Positions 47,201 to 54,633 of a stretch of 64,000 bases of DNA are shown in pieces (the first letter of the stretch is position 1; every line of letters starts with the position of its first letter). Origin of the DNA: Paracoccaceae bacterium Fryx2. GTDB taxonomy: Bacteria; Pseudomonadota; Alphaproteobacteria; Rhodobacterales; Rhodobacteraceae. The translations under genes and the position numbers were made by a program. The stretch is taken from contig JAVSGI010000003.1 of assembly GCA_032334235.1 (NCBI GenBank), positions 1,302,001-1,366,000 on the forward strand. The letters run 5' to 3'. The notes below the pieces were generated by a model. The model did no database searches. It was not told the DNA's origin and worked only from the letters and a program-made list of their open reading frames with translations.

Positions 47201-47380
47201 TCGCTTCCGTTCAGTCGAGAGGAAACACGGCTGTCCTGGTTGAACCGTTCGGTCGCGCTTTACCGCTTGGCATTCGGGCAGCCCCGACAGGACGATCTTC
47301 TGGCGCTGCTGGATCAAGTTCGGAACGATATAGTCCCCGAGGAGCTTGCCCAGTTACAGATCAGCCTCCGTCCCGATTGA
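44282..47380 (+). CDS. SNF2-like SF2 helicase/translocase, 1032 aa
   Basis: Motif I is ADEVGLGKTM (K50), motif II ILDEFQ (D258-E259, a DEFQ box) and motif III LLLSATPY. The C-terminal RecA domain has ASTSVGQEGLDF and QREGRVHRYKN, the arginine-finger motif VI. A long insertion (about residues 330-780) separates the two lobes. Such translocases drive DNA tracking in restriction-like and DISARM-like systems. It overlaps the PLD-like gene by 8 bases and ends the operon. The initiator-tRNA scar lies 167 bases downstream. Confidence 0.88.
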   Translation: MADARFDPGPALAPLKAFQRATVDHVCRRLLTDADATRQFLVADEVGLGKTMVARGVIARTIEALWEKVPRIDIIYVCSNGAIAAQNLARLNVMEREAKVLPTRLTLLPLVLGGENSLRHNRVNFISLTPGTTFDLKSSGGWARERALILRLLDGRLAHPKGAVRLFQGWSGETGWEGERARVATLPVDREIANRFQDAVASSPGLITRIDDLCAEVARYRQVDGDLRHACTAVIGELRGMLAQASVQSLEPDLIILDEFQRFHDLLHGDSEAADLARQLFNHTDSMGNSAKTLLLSATPYRMLTLAGDAPEEGDHHRDFLDVLEFLFGAEDGKRRRDEIAVEMRHFRKAMQALPGGFENARTIRHGIEGQLRRIIARTERVSETADRDAMIREVRHELDLTAGDLIEARAIAAVAAAAGAPGTVEYWKSSPWLLNLMRGYKLADLLKEQAKAPSPALRSAMKAAIPLQIAPQTVESYAPLTPANGRMRKLAELAFAEGMARRLWIAPSMPYFGTSQPVSKMLIFSEWTMVPDAIAGFLSYEAERQMGMGKDHGYTDPPTTRPLQFRRAQGRLAGLRALQLVIPSPRLAALADPLTLLREDGPFADLDAMRRAAANRLRPLAENLTDRCTEAAEGGWDWSSAAALDISTTGFAGWLSSPTLRQEGDEEAWPDHLADLAQAAKQPIGRADTEQVLAHLVDVALGSPATCALRALSRIAPGLSLDDPALLSAATHVGMAFRTLFNQPESQALLRAEGDVYWRAVLRHSAEHDLQSVLDEYTHVLFEAEGQVGHAPVSAVRVIAERMAEALSLRPAQIELNHYTLQRGRIVQTHPITLRGRFAMRLAQKGEDETGVNRTGLVRTAFNSPFKPFVLASTSVGQEGLDFHPYCHRVVHWNLPGNPVDMEQREGRVHRYKNHAVRLNLVTGHFQDALDGQASDPWASMFDAAHAGAKHKGDLEPFWVMDGPIKVERHILSLPFSREETRLSWLNRSVALYRLAFGQPRQDDLLALLDQVRNDIVPEELAQLQISLRPD

Positions 47381-47546
47381 GCGCGGCCTTCTGCAGTTTT
47401 GGCGCGGTCGGCGTCCTGTCGGACTACTATCCAACTGGAATCGTTGCGGTTTTCGCGATTTTGTTGACCTATTGTTGACCTGGATTTTGGACAGCAAAAA
47501 TCACCGCGGTTGGCGGGGCGTAATGCATTGTAGTTATTAGTTTTTT
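47381..47546. other. Intergenic DNA between the helicase and the tRNA scar
   Basis: No gene is seen. The stretch contains one copy (47463-47480) of the GTTGACC-TATT-GTTGACC repeat described separately. Confidence 0.4.
47463..47480. repeat. GTTGACC-TATT-GTTGACC repeat, copy 1
   Basis: This 18-base motif is itself a direct repeat of GTTGACC. It recurs exactly at 47734-47751. The copies flank the tRNA fragment, so they may be arm-type binding sites of a lost integrase. Confidence 0.6.
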
Positions 47547-47593
47547 TGGTTGCGGGGACAGGATTTGAACCTGTGACCTTCAGGTTATGAGCC
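47547..47593 (-). tRNA. 3' fragment of initiator tRNA-Met (CAT), attachment-site scar
   Basis: Read on the minus strand, the 47 bases run from the anticodon stem and loop (GGCTCATAACC) through the T arm (GGTTCAAATCC) to the acceptor (CCCCGCAACCA, including CCA). This matches initiator tRNA of alphaproteobacteria as I know it. The 5' half is missing: similarity stops abruptly at 47593. Integrative elements that use tRNA 3' ends leave such duplicates, so this is best read as an att site and not a working tRNA. Confidence 0.85.
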
Positions 47594-47951
47594 GCTTCTG
47601 CCGGAGGATCGGCGATCCTTTGATTTCAATAGGTTACGCGATAAGCCATTGAACTGGCGTTGCTTTCTAACTGCGTCGCGCCGCAGCCAACCGCAGCGGA
47701 CGGGTCCAAACGGGGAACGAGGCAGTTAGACAGGTTGACCTATTGTTGACCCACTTCGGAATCACCTGTTTCGTACACTACCGCCGATCCCCGATCTCCT
47801 CTCTCCGGCCGAGGGACCGAGGTTAGCTTAAACCAATGAAGGTAGCCGCCTCTCGTTAACTGATTTGGAACCAGTCGTTTGCTAAATGTTCTTGAAAATG
47901 GGGAATCACTCCGACATTGTGTCAGAAAAATACCCAGACGGATGAGCAACG
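47594..47951. other. Non-coding DNA between the tRNA scar and the methylase
   Basis: I see no supported gene. The region includes the second GTTGACC repeat and a relatively A+T-rich stretch (47870-47950) before the methylase start that probably carries its promoter. Confidence 0.4.
47734..47751. repeat. GTTGACC-TATT-GTTGACC repeat, copy 2
   Basis: This is an exact copy of 47463-47480, in the same orientation and 271 bases away, on the other side of the tRNA fragment. Confidence 0.6.
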
Positions 47952-49184
47952 ATGACCGAGTTCGAGGAACTGCTTCTGAAGGCAGGCTACACCGTTCCAG
48001 AGGCCGCCAAGGTTCTCGACTATTCTGAGGGTCATATATATCGCTTCAAGCGGGGCGATGAACAGCCCCGGGAAGGCGTGCTGGAGCTGATGCGTATGAA
48101 AGTTGCTGCACGGCAGGCTGGGATGCCGACGGCGCCGTCTTTCACCTTCGTTGATCTCTTCGCGGGGATTGGCGGGCTTCGCCGCGCGATGGAGTCTGCC
48201 GGGGGCCGGTGCGTGTTCACCTCGGAATGGGACCGGTTTGCCCAGCAGACCTATCTTGCTAACTTCCCGGACAACCGGCCGATTGCCGGTGATATCCGCG
48301 ACGTGGATGCTGCCGACATTCCCGATCATGATGTTCTGGTGGCGGGCTTTCCCTGTCAGCCGTTCTCGATCGCCGGGGTGTCAAAAAAGAATGCGCTGGG
48401 CAGGCTGCACGGGTTCCAGGATGAAACGCAAGGCACACTGTTCTTCGATGTCCTGCGCATCCTGAAAGCTCACAGGCCAGCGGCGTTCCTGCTTGAGAAC
48501 GTGAAGAACCTGACCAGCCATGACCGCGGCCGCACCTTCGAAGTTATCCGGCGCAAGCTGGCCGAGGAACTGGGCTATTCTCTCCACCTGCGCGTTATAG
48601 ATGCGGGCCATTTCGTGCCTCAGCATCGGGAGCGCATCGTCATGGTGGGCTTCCGGGACAAGGTCGCTTTTTCATGGGACGATCTCGCCCTGCCCGCCTA
48701 TGGCCACCGGCGCTTGCGGGATATCCTTCACCCGGAGGATGGCAGCGAGCAGCCGGAAGGGCATTTCACCGTCGGCCCCGATGCGCGCATCAACGTCAAG
48801 TATACTCTCACACCCGGGCTCTGGCAGTATCTTCAGGATTATGCGGCCAAGCACAAAGCCAAGGGCAACGGATTTGGCTTCGGCCTCGTCGATGGAAGTA
48901 ACATCTCACGGACGCTTTCAGCGCGTTATTACAAGGACGGCTCCGAGATTCTGATCAGTCGTGGGGAGGGGAACAACCCAAGGCGCCTGACCCCGCGTGA
49001 ATGTGCCCGGCTGATGGGATATGGCGACGATTTCCGCATCCCGGTCTCTGACACCCAAGCCTACAAGCAGTTTGGCAATTCGGTAGCCGTGCCGGTGTTT
49101 GCCGAGGTCGCGCGCATCATGCAGCCGCATATCGCGACAGTAATGCGGCAGGCAGCCGACGCTCCGGCCCTGAAGGTTGGCTGA
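47952..49184 (+). CDS. dcm: Dcm-like DNA (cytosine-5) methyltransferase, 410 aa
   Basis: An N-terminal HTH-like segment (TVPEAAKVLDYSEGHIYRFK, residues about 14-33) precedes a complete C5-methylase. Motif I is FVDLFAGIGG, motif IV GFPCQPFS (catalytic C135), motif VI LLENVKNL and motif VIII PQHRERI; motifs IX/X include RLMGY and FGNSVAVPV. The layout resembles Dcm/M.EcoRII enzymes that methylate the inner C of CCWGG; the target here is inferred from the companions Vsr and an MvaI/BcnI-type nuclease. It overlaps vsr by 8 bases. The HTH may regulate its own synthesis, as in M.EcoRII. Confidence 0.9.
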   Translation: MTEFEELLLKAGYTVPEAAKVLDYSEGHIYRFKRGDEQPREGVLELMRMKVAARQAGMPTAPSFTFVDLFAGIGGLRRAMESAGGRCVFTSEWDRFAQQTYLANFPDNRPIAGDIRDVDAADIPDHDVLVAGFPCQPFSIAGVSKKNALGRLHGFQDETQGTLFFDVLRILKAHRPAAFLLENVKNLTSHDRGRTFEVIRRKLAEELGYSLHLRVIDAGHFVPQHRERIVMVGFRDKVAFSWDDLALPAYGHRRLRDILHPEDGSEQPEGHFTVGPDARINVKYTLTPGLWQYLQDYAAKHKAKGNGFGFGLVDGSNISRTLSARYYKDGSEILISRGEGNNPRRLTPRECARLMGYGDDFRIPVSDTQAYKQFGNSVAVPVFAEVARIMQPHIATVMRQAADAPALKVG

Positions 49185-49713
49185 CGTCCACGATCCCGAA
49201 ACCCGCAGCCGGAATATGGCGGCGATCAGGGGCTCCGACACAAAGCCTGAGCTGCTGATCCGCAAACTGCTGCACCGGCAAGGGTTCCGGTATCGGCTGC
49301 ACGACCGGTTGCTCCTAGGAAAGCCTGATCTAGTATTTCTCAAATTCCGTGCGGTTCTGTTTGTAAACGGCTGCTTCTGGCATGGGCATGACTGTCCGCA
49401 GTTTCACTGGCCAAAGTCCCGGGAGGACTTCTGGCGGGAGAAAATCGGCGGCAATGTGCGCCGCGACTTGCGGAATGAGGCAGTGCTCAGCACTGCGGGC
49501 TGGCGGATTGGCCTGATCTGGGAGTGCGCAATCAAGGGGCCGGGGCGGCTGCCGGTCGGCGAAGTGATTGACAACGCTGCTGCTTTTCTCGAGGGTTCTG
49601 GCATGCACTTTTCCATTCAGGGCCAGTCGGTTGATCGATTCACTGAACAAACTGCTGGACATGATGCAGGCTCAGGGGGCCGTGCGTTTCTACGCAAAAC
49701 GCCTTGCGGCTAA
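49177..49713 (+). CDS. vsr: Vsr very-short-patch mismatch endonuclease, 178 aa
   Basis: The product begins ADVHDPETRSRNMAAI and contains GKPDLVF (catalytic Asp), the zinc and catalytic segment VNGCFWHGHDCPQF, and WREKIGGNVRRD, all Vsr signatures. Vsr nicks T:G mismatches left by deamination of methylated C at Dcm sites. I accept a TTG start at 49177 because the conserved N-terminus begins right there; the next ATG (49216) would delete it. The C-terminal 30 residues extend beyond the usual Vsr end and overlap the nuclease gene. Confidence 0.92.
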   Translation: MADVHDPETRSRNMAAIRGSDTKPELLIRKLLHRQGFRYRLHDRLLLGKPDLVFLKFRAVLFVNGCFWHGHDCPQFHWPKSREDFWREKIGGNVRRDLRNEAVLSTAGWRIGLIWECAIKGPGRLPVGEVIDNAAAFLEGSGMHFSIQGQSVDRFTEQTAGHDAGSGGRAFLRKTPCG

Positions 49714-50769
49714 TGACAACTCGAAGAACCAAGTTTATCTCGGCGGTGGCTTCGGCGCGCTGAACGTTCTGCCGCACGCGCCTGTGACGAGCGACGAGAC
49801 TGTCATCGCTGGCAGCATTCGACGCCGCGACAAGGCCGACGTGCGGTTTTTTTGGATCGATGAATCCGGCCTGTCACCCGCGCCAGACGCCCAACTGATC
49901 CTTTACCCAAAATACCCCGAAGTGCGGATGTCGGGCTTTCTGCGCAGCGTCGAACGCGCACCAGGTGACCTCATGCGGTCCCGCGATCCGGGCCGGGTTC
50001 TGTTTCTTGGGATATGCGGCGACGGCCGCATCATTGGCTTCGCAGCAGCATCAGACCACCCTGTTGTCGCTGGCCTCGACGCAGCAGCCATCACTGAACT
50101 GGCCGGAGTGTTTCTCGATCTGACGCCTCTTCGGGCCGGGGTTGGCAATTCCCGCGACGCTCTTGTTGCCGCGCTCAGGGCGATCCACCTGAAGGGCTGG
50201 ATACAATCCCAAAAAATCGGCCGCAGCGGGCTCCCCGAGCCCTACAGCGCAATGAACGGTGGCGGTTACACTCTCGAAGCCGAGCTTGGTATATCGCCCA
50301 ACGGCTACTCCGAGCCGGATTTCCTCGGCTGGGAGGTTAAGCAATACGGTGTCAGCGACTTCACCAACTACCGGCCCAAGAGCCCGGTGACGCTGATGAC
50401 ACCAGAGCCCACCGGCGGCATTTATCGTGATGGCGTCGAGGCCTTCCTCCGCGAGTTCGGCTATGCGGACAAGACAGGGCGCCCGGACAGGATCAATTTC
50501 GGCGGCGTGTACCGGGCAGGCGGCGATTTCCATCCTGATACTGGGCTCGCGCTGCGGATCACCGGGTTCGATCAGACAACGGGCAAGATCACCGATCTTG
50601 ACGGTGCGCTGCTGCTTCTGGATGTCAGAGATCGTATCGCCGCATCGTGGGGCCTGCGCAGGCTGATGGATCACTGGAACCGCAAGCACGCAAAAGCCGT
50701 CTATGTACCATCGCTGGCCCGCAACCCACCGCAAGAATATCAGTATGGATCAATCGTCCAACTCTGCGA
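49661..50769 (+). pseudogene. MvaI/BcnI-type restriction endonuclease, C-terminus cut by IS903-group element
   Basis: The frame from ATG 49661 carries the MvaI/BcnI catalytic block SEPDFLGWEVKQYG (D220, E225, K227) and NFGGVYRAGG. MvaI cuts CCWGG and BcnI cuts CCSGG as monomers, which fits the adjacent Dcm-like methylase. An IS903-group element enters at 50770 and the frame runs on inside it to a stop at 50893, adding about 41 foreign residues. The catalytic residues remain, but the C-terminus is lost, so activity is doubtful. A longer open frame to 49568 lies inside vsr. Confidence 0.82.
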
Positions 50770-51819
50770 GGCTCTGTTGCACAAATCGGGTGACAGACAG
50801 ATCTCCCCTTTCCCTGGACAGACTCATCCCACGGCTTCAGTGACGGGTATACCGAGCGCCGTGAAGCCGTTCAGCACGGCTACACGGACCTGAAACTCGG
50901 CGACCTGACGGTCAAAGTCCCGCGCCATGAGGCGCTGACCCAGCAATTTGACGCAGTGCATCTTCGTCTCGACGCGGCTTCGGCGGTGATAACCGCTCCA
51001 TCGTCGCCAGATGGTTCGGCCGAAGCGTTTCGACGCGCGTAGGGCTTCGTTGCGGGCGATTGCCCCGGGGGTGTCGGGCTTCCATGGCTTGGCGTTCTTG
51101 CGGGGCGGAATGATGGCGGCCGCACCGCGGGCGGCGATGGCGTCGTGACACTTGCGTGTGTCGAAGGCGCCATCAGCGGTGACGCTGGCGATCTCCTGAT
51201 CGGGCGGGATCTGGTCGAGCAGTTCGGGCAGCATCGGCGCGTCACCGACATCGCTGGTGGTGAACTCGGCTGCGCGGATTTCCAGTGTTTTCTCGTCTAT
51301 CCCGATGTGAATCTTGCGCCAGACCCGACGTTTGGTGCCGCCGTGCTTGCGCGCATTCCATTCACCTTCGCCTTCAACCTTGATCCCGGTGCTATCGATC
51401 AGAAGATGCAGCGGGCCTTGCGAGCCGCGGTGGGGGATGTTGACCTTCAGGGTCTTCTGGCGACGGCTCAGCGTGCTGAAATTGGGCACAGCCCAATCCA
51501 AATCGATGAGCCCCAGCAGGCTTTCGACGAAGCCAGTCGTCTGTCTGAGCGCCATGCCAAACAACACCTTGATGGTCAGGCAGGTCTGGATCGCGGCATC
51601 GCTATAGTCAGGCTGTCGGCCGCGCTTACCTGTCGGCGCAGCCTCCCAGATCATGGCGGTATCAAACCAGATCGTCAGCGAGCCGCGGCGCTTCAGCGCT
51701 TCGTTATAGGCGGGCCAGTTCCTGGTCTTGTAGGCGGGGGGTATGGGTCTGCTCATGCCGTCCAGCTACCACGCTGGATTCACAAGATGAATCCCTCACG
51801 GGATTTGTGCAACAGAGCC
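50770..51819 (-). mobile_element. IS5-family element, IS903 group (1050 bp)
   Basis: Perfect 18-base inverted ends read GGCTCTGTTGCACAAATC at 50770 and again reading inward from 51819. IS903 members make 9-base target duplications, but the flanks here (actctgcga and ggattttgc) differ. The flanking genes are unrelated and both truncated, so the element sits on a rearrangement junction. Confidence 0.92.
50824..51756 (-). CDS. IS903-group (IS5 family) transposase, 310 aa
   Basis: Full-length DDE transposase with HLLIDSTGIKVEGEGEW (first Asp), ASVTADGAFDTRKC (second Asp) and YHRRSRVETKMHCVKLLG (Glu in the Y-2-R-3-E-6-K motif). Length and sequence are typical of the group. Intact. Confidence 0.95.
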   Translation of the reverse strand: MSRPIPPAYKTRNWPAYNEALKRRGSLTIWFDTAMIWEAAPTGKRGRQPDYSDAAIQTCLTIKVLFGMALRQTTGFVESLLGLIDLDWAVPNFSTLSRRQKTLKVNIPHRGSQGPLHLLIDSTGIKVEGEGEWNARKHGGTKRRVWRKIHIGIDEKTLEIRAAEFTTSDVGDAPMLPELLDQIPPDQEIASVTADGAFDTRKCHDAIAARGAAAIIPPRKNAKPWKPDTPGAIARNEALRASKRFGRTIWRRWSGYHRRSRVETKMHCVKLLGQRLMARDFDRQVAEFQVRVAVLNGFTALGIPVTEAVG

Positions 51820-52390
51820 GGATTTTGCCCAAAGCCATCTCCGGAATCCGGAGTATAACCTTGTAAGGGAACCTTTAACTAAACCAGTAAAGGAGGAGGA
51901 GGAGGACGCAGCTGCGCGCGAGATCGATTTTGATCGTTTCTTCGCAGAGCTGCTGACCGCGCTCGGCCTTGATCCGAACGGAACCCTGCCTGCCTGGTGG
52001 CAAGGCTGGCCAGCCAAAACCCATGTGCGCCGCTGGATCGACGACCTTGGCCTCACCGAGGATCGGATCATAGAAACCGCCACCGAAACCCGGAGGGACC
52101 ACCCTGCCCCGCCTGATGGGCCCAAGGCACTGGACCGGGCGATGGAACGCGCCGCCGAGCGTGACGCTCAACTCGCAGCAACCTCCCCGAAGGCCCCGAC
52201 CGGCAAACGCCAGCCCAAACGCACAGAGGGCGCACGACCCAGCGCCGATGAACTCGCGGCCTTTTACGCAGACATGGTCAACTCCGACCGCTACCTGCCC
52301 GCCAACGCGATCAGCAACACAATCCGCGACGCGATGCTGTCACGCGGTCTCGTCACGCCAGATCGGTTGCGGGCGCGGGGCGTGCATTGA
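51820..52390 (+). pseudogene. C-terminal fragment of a phage/plasmid replication-type protein
   Basis: An open frame emerges from the IS903 junction with no start of its own. It encodes about 180 residues, including a GAG run (EEEED), FDRFFAELLTALGLDPNG, WWQGWPAKTHVRRWIDDLGL and a final PSADELAAFYADMVNSDRYL segment. I associate such C-termini with HTH-containing replication or regulatory proteins of Rhodobacteraceae plasmids and prophages, but this is not certain. The 5' part is missing. Confidence 0.5.
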
Positions 52391-52472
52391 ACCAATCGTG
52401 ATCTTCGGCCAGTCTGGCCTGCGCTGCGGACGGACCATCTCGGCACCTCTGGCCAAGGGAAGCGCCGCCCCT

Positions 52473-52808
52473 TCAGTGCAGCATTTCCTCCAGCCCCAAC
52501 GCTACGAATGCAGCCTTCATCTGCGGATCAAACCCCGGATCGATCCGCGCTGGGCCATAGCCGTGCGCCCGGTTCCAAGCATCGATCTCGCGCAGTTCAG
52601 CTGCGAACTCCTCGGGCGAGGCGGCCTCCTTCAAGGTCGTGTCACCCTCGCAATAGCTGAAGATCATCAGGCGGGTCGGGTCGGCCCATGTCCCGAAATA
52701 CGCGGCGTCCTGTGCCGTATCGATCTGCGCCCAGCCCTTCTCGTAGCTGCAGAGCCCGAAATCATAGACGTAGCGATCAGCCGGGGCGAATTCGCGGGTG
52801 ATCTTCAT
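52473..52808 (-). CDS. Hypothetical protein, 111 aa
   Basis: This small acidic soluble protein begins MKITREFAPADRYVYDFGLC and has many aromatic residues in its first half. ATG 52808 overlaps the upstream stop as ATGA, so it is co-translated with the 182-residue protein. The frame is open to 52847, but that start would lie deep in the upstream gene. No family recognised; context suggests a plasmid- or phage-like operon. Confidence 0.6.
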   Translation of the reverse strand: MKITREFAPADRYVYDFGLCSYEKGWAQIDTAQDAAYFGTWADPTRLMIFSYCEGDTTLKEAASPEEFAAELREIDAWNRAHGYGPARIDPGFDPQMKAAFVALGLEEMLH

Positions 52809-53353
52809 GCGGCCACCTGCGCGCGGGCAGTTATGGCGATCACACAAAGGTCGCGGTAGCGGGCCATGGCCTTCGGGCTGCTTGAGACCGGGTTGATCTC
52901 GAAAGCGCGCAAACCGGCGATGTCGCCCGCCTCAGCCAAGGCGACGATCTGGGCAAGCTTGGCGCGGAACCTGGCGTGGGTCGGCTTGGAGAAATCCGGC
53001 GCCTGCGGTAGCGCACCGGTTTGCGCCTGATTGAGAACGGCTTGACGCTTGCCGATAGCGGAGGAAGCTGCCGCCTTTGGTTCGTCGACGGGCGCCGGAA
53101 TTACCTCGCCCGCAGGATCGGGGTTGCCGTAGTCCAGCACCAAGGTCAGCCGGGCCTCGGCCTGATCGAAGGTGTCGGCCGTCATTATCGACGTGAAGGC
53201 AAGGGTGGCGCGGGCGGCGCCAATCCTTGCCGCCAGCAAGCGGGCGAAAGCGTCACCCGCCTTCTTCGCGCTGGCGCCGGGTTCGATCGGCGTGTCGGAA
53301 AGGCGCTGGGCGAGCGTATCGATCTGCGCGGCGGTCAGGGCTTTGGTTTTCAT
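52805..53353 (-). CDS. Hypothetical protein, 182 aa
   Basis: This helical, alanine-rich protein is without a recognised domain. Its N-terminal part (residues 1-80) is amphipathic, then a proline-rich linker precedes a C-terminal helical segment. It lies 12 bases downstream of the 73-residue gene and overlaps the next gene by 4 bases, so three genes form one leftward operon. A GGAACC-type site precedes the ATG. Confidence 0.6.
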   Translation of the reverse strand: MKTKALTAAQIDTLAQRLSDTPIEPGASAKKAGDAFARLLAARIGAARATLAFTSIMTADTFDQAEARLTLVLDYGNPDPAGEVIPAPVDEPKAAASSAIGKRQAVLNQAQTGALPQAPDFSKPTHARFRAKLAQIVALAEAGDIAGLRAFEINPVSSSPKAMARYRDLCVIAITARAQVAA

Positions 53354-53365
53354 GGTCGGGTTCCT

Positions 53366-53587
53366 TCAGGCGTTGGTGATGTGGGCGGAAAGCCCGAGGG
53401 TTGTGACCGCGTAGATCATCGTCCGGCCGTCACCGATCGCCGTGCCGTAAGCCTGCGCCTCGGGCAGGGTCGCGAATTGCGCGCGCGTGCGGGTGGCGGG
53501 CGTCCGGCCGCGGGCGGCGACAAAGTGCGCGGCGTTCTTGAGGCAGAATTCTTCGTGGTTCGTCAGGGGCTTGGTTGCGGTATTCAT
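53366..53587 (-). CDS. Hypothetical protein, 73 aa, intact paralogue of 14933-15160
   Basis: ATG 53587 has GGAGACC eight bases upstream, the same arrangement as its paralogue. The conserved core includes TKPLTNHEEFCLKNAAHFVA and IGDGRTMIYAVT. It is the first gene of a three-gene leftward operon. Function unknown. Its repeat at 15 kb shows that this block once existed, at least partly, in two copies. Confidence 0.7.
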   Translation of the reverse strand: MNTATKPLTNHEEFCLKNAAHFVAARGRTPATRTRAQFATLPEAQAYGTAIGDGRTMIYAVTTLGLSAHITNA

Positions 53588-53668
53588 GGCGGTCTCCGTT
53601 GCGTTGCGATGGCTGCAGACAGCGCACGAGATCGAAAGAGAGCAACTTCTAAGTCACTGAATAGATGA
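53384..53668. repeat. Diverged direct repeat of 14949-15235
   Basis: This is the second copy of the roughly 290-base repeat, covering the 73-residue gene and its upstream region. Similarity ends near 53668, just before a divergent small gene. Confidence 0.75.
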
Positions 53669-53681
53669 GGTTTCGGTCAGA

Positions 53682-53861
53682 ATGGGAGTATCCCGGCGAA
53701 GCTATGCCGCGCAACGCGGGGTCTCTGAAGCAGCGGTCCGAAAAGCCATTGCCACCGGGTGGATCACCACCCTGCCCGACGGCACGATCGATCCGGCACG
53801 GGTGGGTTGCGAGTGGGGCGCCCAGATTGATCCGGCCCTAGCGGCACAAAGCTTAAGGTAA
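53682..53861 (+). CDS. Small HTH protein (Nu1/terminase-small-subunit-like start), 59 aa
   Basis: The product reads MGVSRRSYAAQRGVSEAAVR then KAIATGWITTLPDGTIDPAR, a winged-helix start very like phage Nu1-type DNA-packaging or regulator proteins. It ends at a TAA after the conserved part, so it is either a short DNA-binding protein or, more likely, the 5' fragment of a longer gene broken at about 53855. It is divergent from the 73-residue gene. Confidence 0.5.
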   Translation: MGVSRRSYAAQRGVSEAAVRKAIATGWITTLPDGTIDPARVGCEWGAQIDPALAAQSLR

Positions 53862-54054
53862 GAATGCGCGGCACCACTCCGACGAAAGTGATCGCCTGAG
53901 TGATCGCTTCGGGCGGAAATACTCGACCAGTGGGCGTTTTCAGGTAGGCTGCGATGGCAAAGCTCAATATTCCCACCAGCAGCATTTGATGGACATAACC
54001 CGTGGCGCGCTTCTGCCAGCTTCCGGTCCATAAGAGACCCGGTGCTATCGTCAT
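53856..54054 (-). pseudogene. Membrane-protein fragment
   Basis: From ATG 54054 the frame shows two hydrophobic segments (MLLVGILSFAIAAYL and AITFVGVVPRILTLSF). It then runs antisense through the small HTH gene to a stop at 53764. The real gene appears cut at the junction near 53855. No family recognised. Confidence 0.35.
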
Positions 54055-54254
54055 CGTCAGATCGACGGGCCCGTCTTTAGCTCGCGTGGCTTTTTTGCCG
54101 CTTTTCTATTCGCCTCTGGCTACGGCAACCCGTGATCGAGAAGGATTCCTACGAGTGCCTGTCTGCGAGCGCACAACGCATGTCGGACATCGGCAAGGGT
54201 CTTGCGCCGCGAGCTTAAAGGTAGGTCCCCAGCCGCTCACTGTGTTTGTGTGAG

Positions 54255-54440
54255 CTAAAGATCTTTTGAAAGGGATTGTACGTCCGCCTCGGTCACACCC
54301 ACCATCGGGCCGGGGAACCGCAGAACGAACTTGTGGCGATCGGCGCGGACGACGGTGATCACGGTTTCCTGGTCGAGGCAGGCCGGATCCTTGCAGGCAA
54401 GCTCCGCCAGCATGATGGTGTCCTTGTCCGACAGGCCCAT
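54255..54440 (-). CDS. Small hypothetical protein, 61 aa
   Basis: ATG 54440 has GAGG about seven bases upstream. The product is soluble and begins MGLSDKDTIMLAELACKDP; two cysteines flank a short loop (C16, C21). No family recognised. The surrounding 53862-54254 and 54441-54633 show no other supported gene. Confidence 0.45.
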   Translation of the reverse strand: MGLSDKDTIMLAELACKDPACLDQETVITVVRADRHKFVLRFPGPMVGVTEADVQSLSKDL

Positions 54441-54633
54441 GAGGGCACCTCGATTTTTGACTGTTTTCGCGGCAACGGCATAGCAGGTTCTGCCCGAAGC
54501 GCGGCAGCGACCTTCAGCTGACCGATTGTTGCCTTGGTTTTTATGATCTGCCGCCCATTTCGCCTCGCGGACCTTCGGTTCAGGGCCGTTTTTAGCGATG
54601 CGCGGGGCGATCTGCGTCCTTGGCCGACCGTTT

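Noticed and set aside
44282-47380. A DISARM system
   Set aside because: PLD-like and SNF2-like proteins are present, but the DUF1998 protein, the DrmA helicase and the methylase are not.
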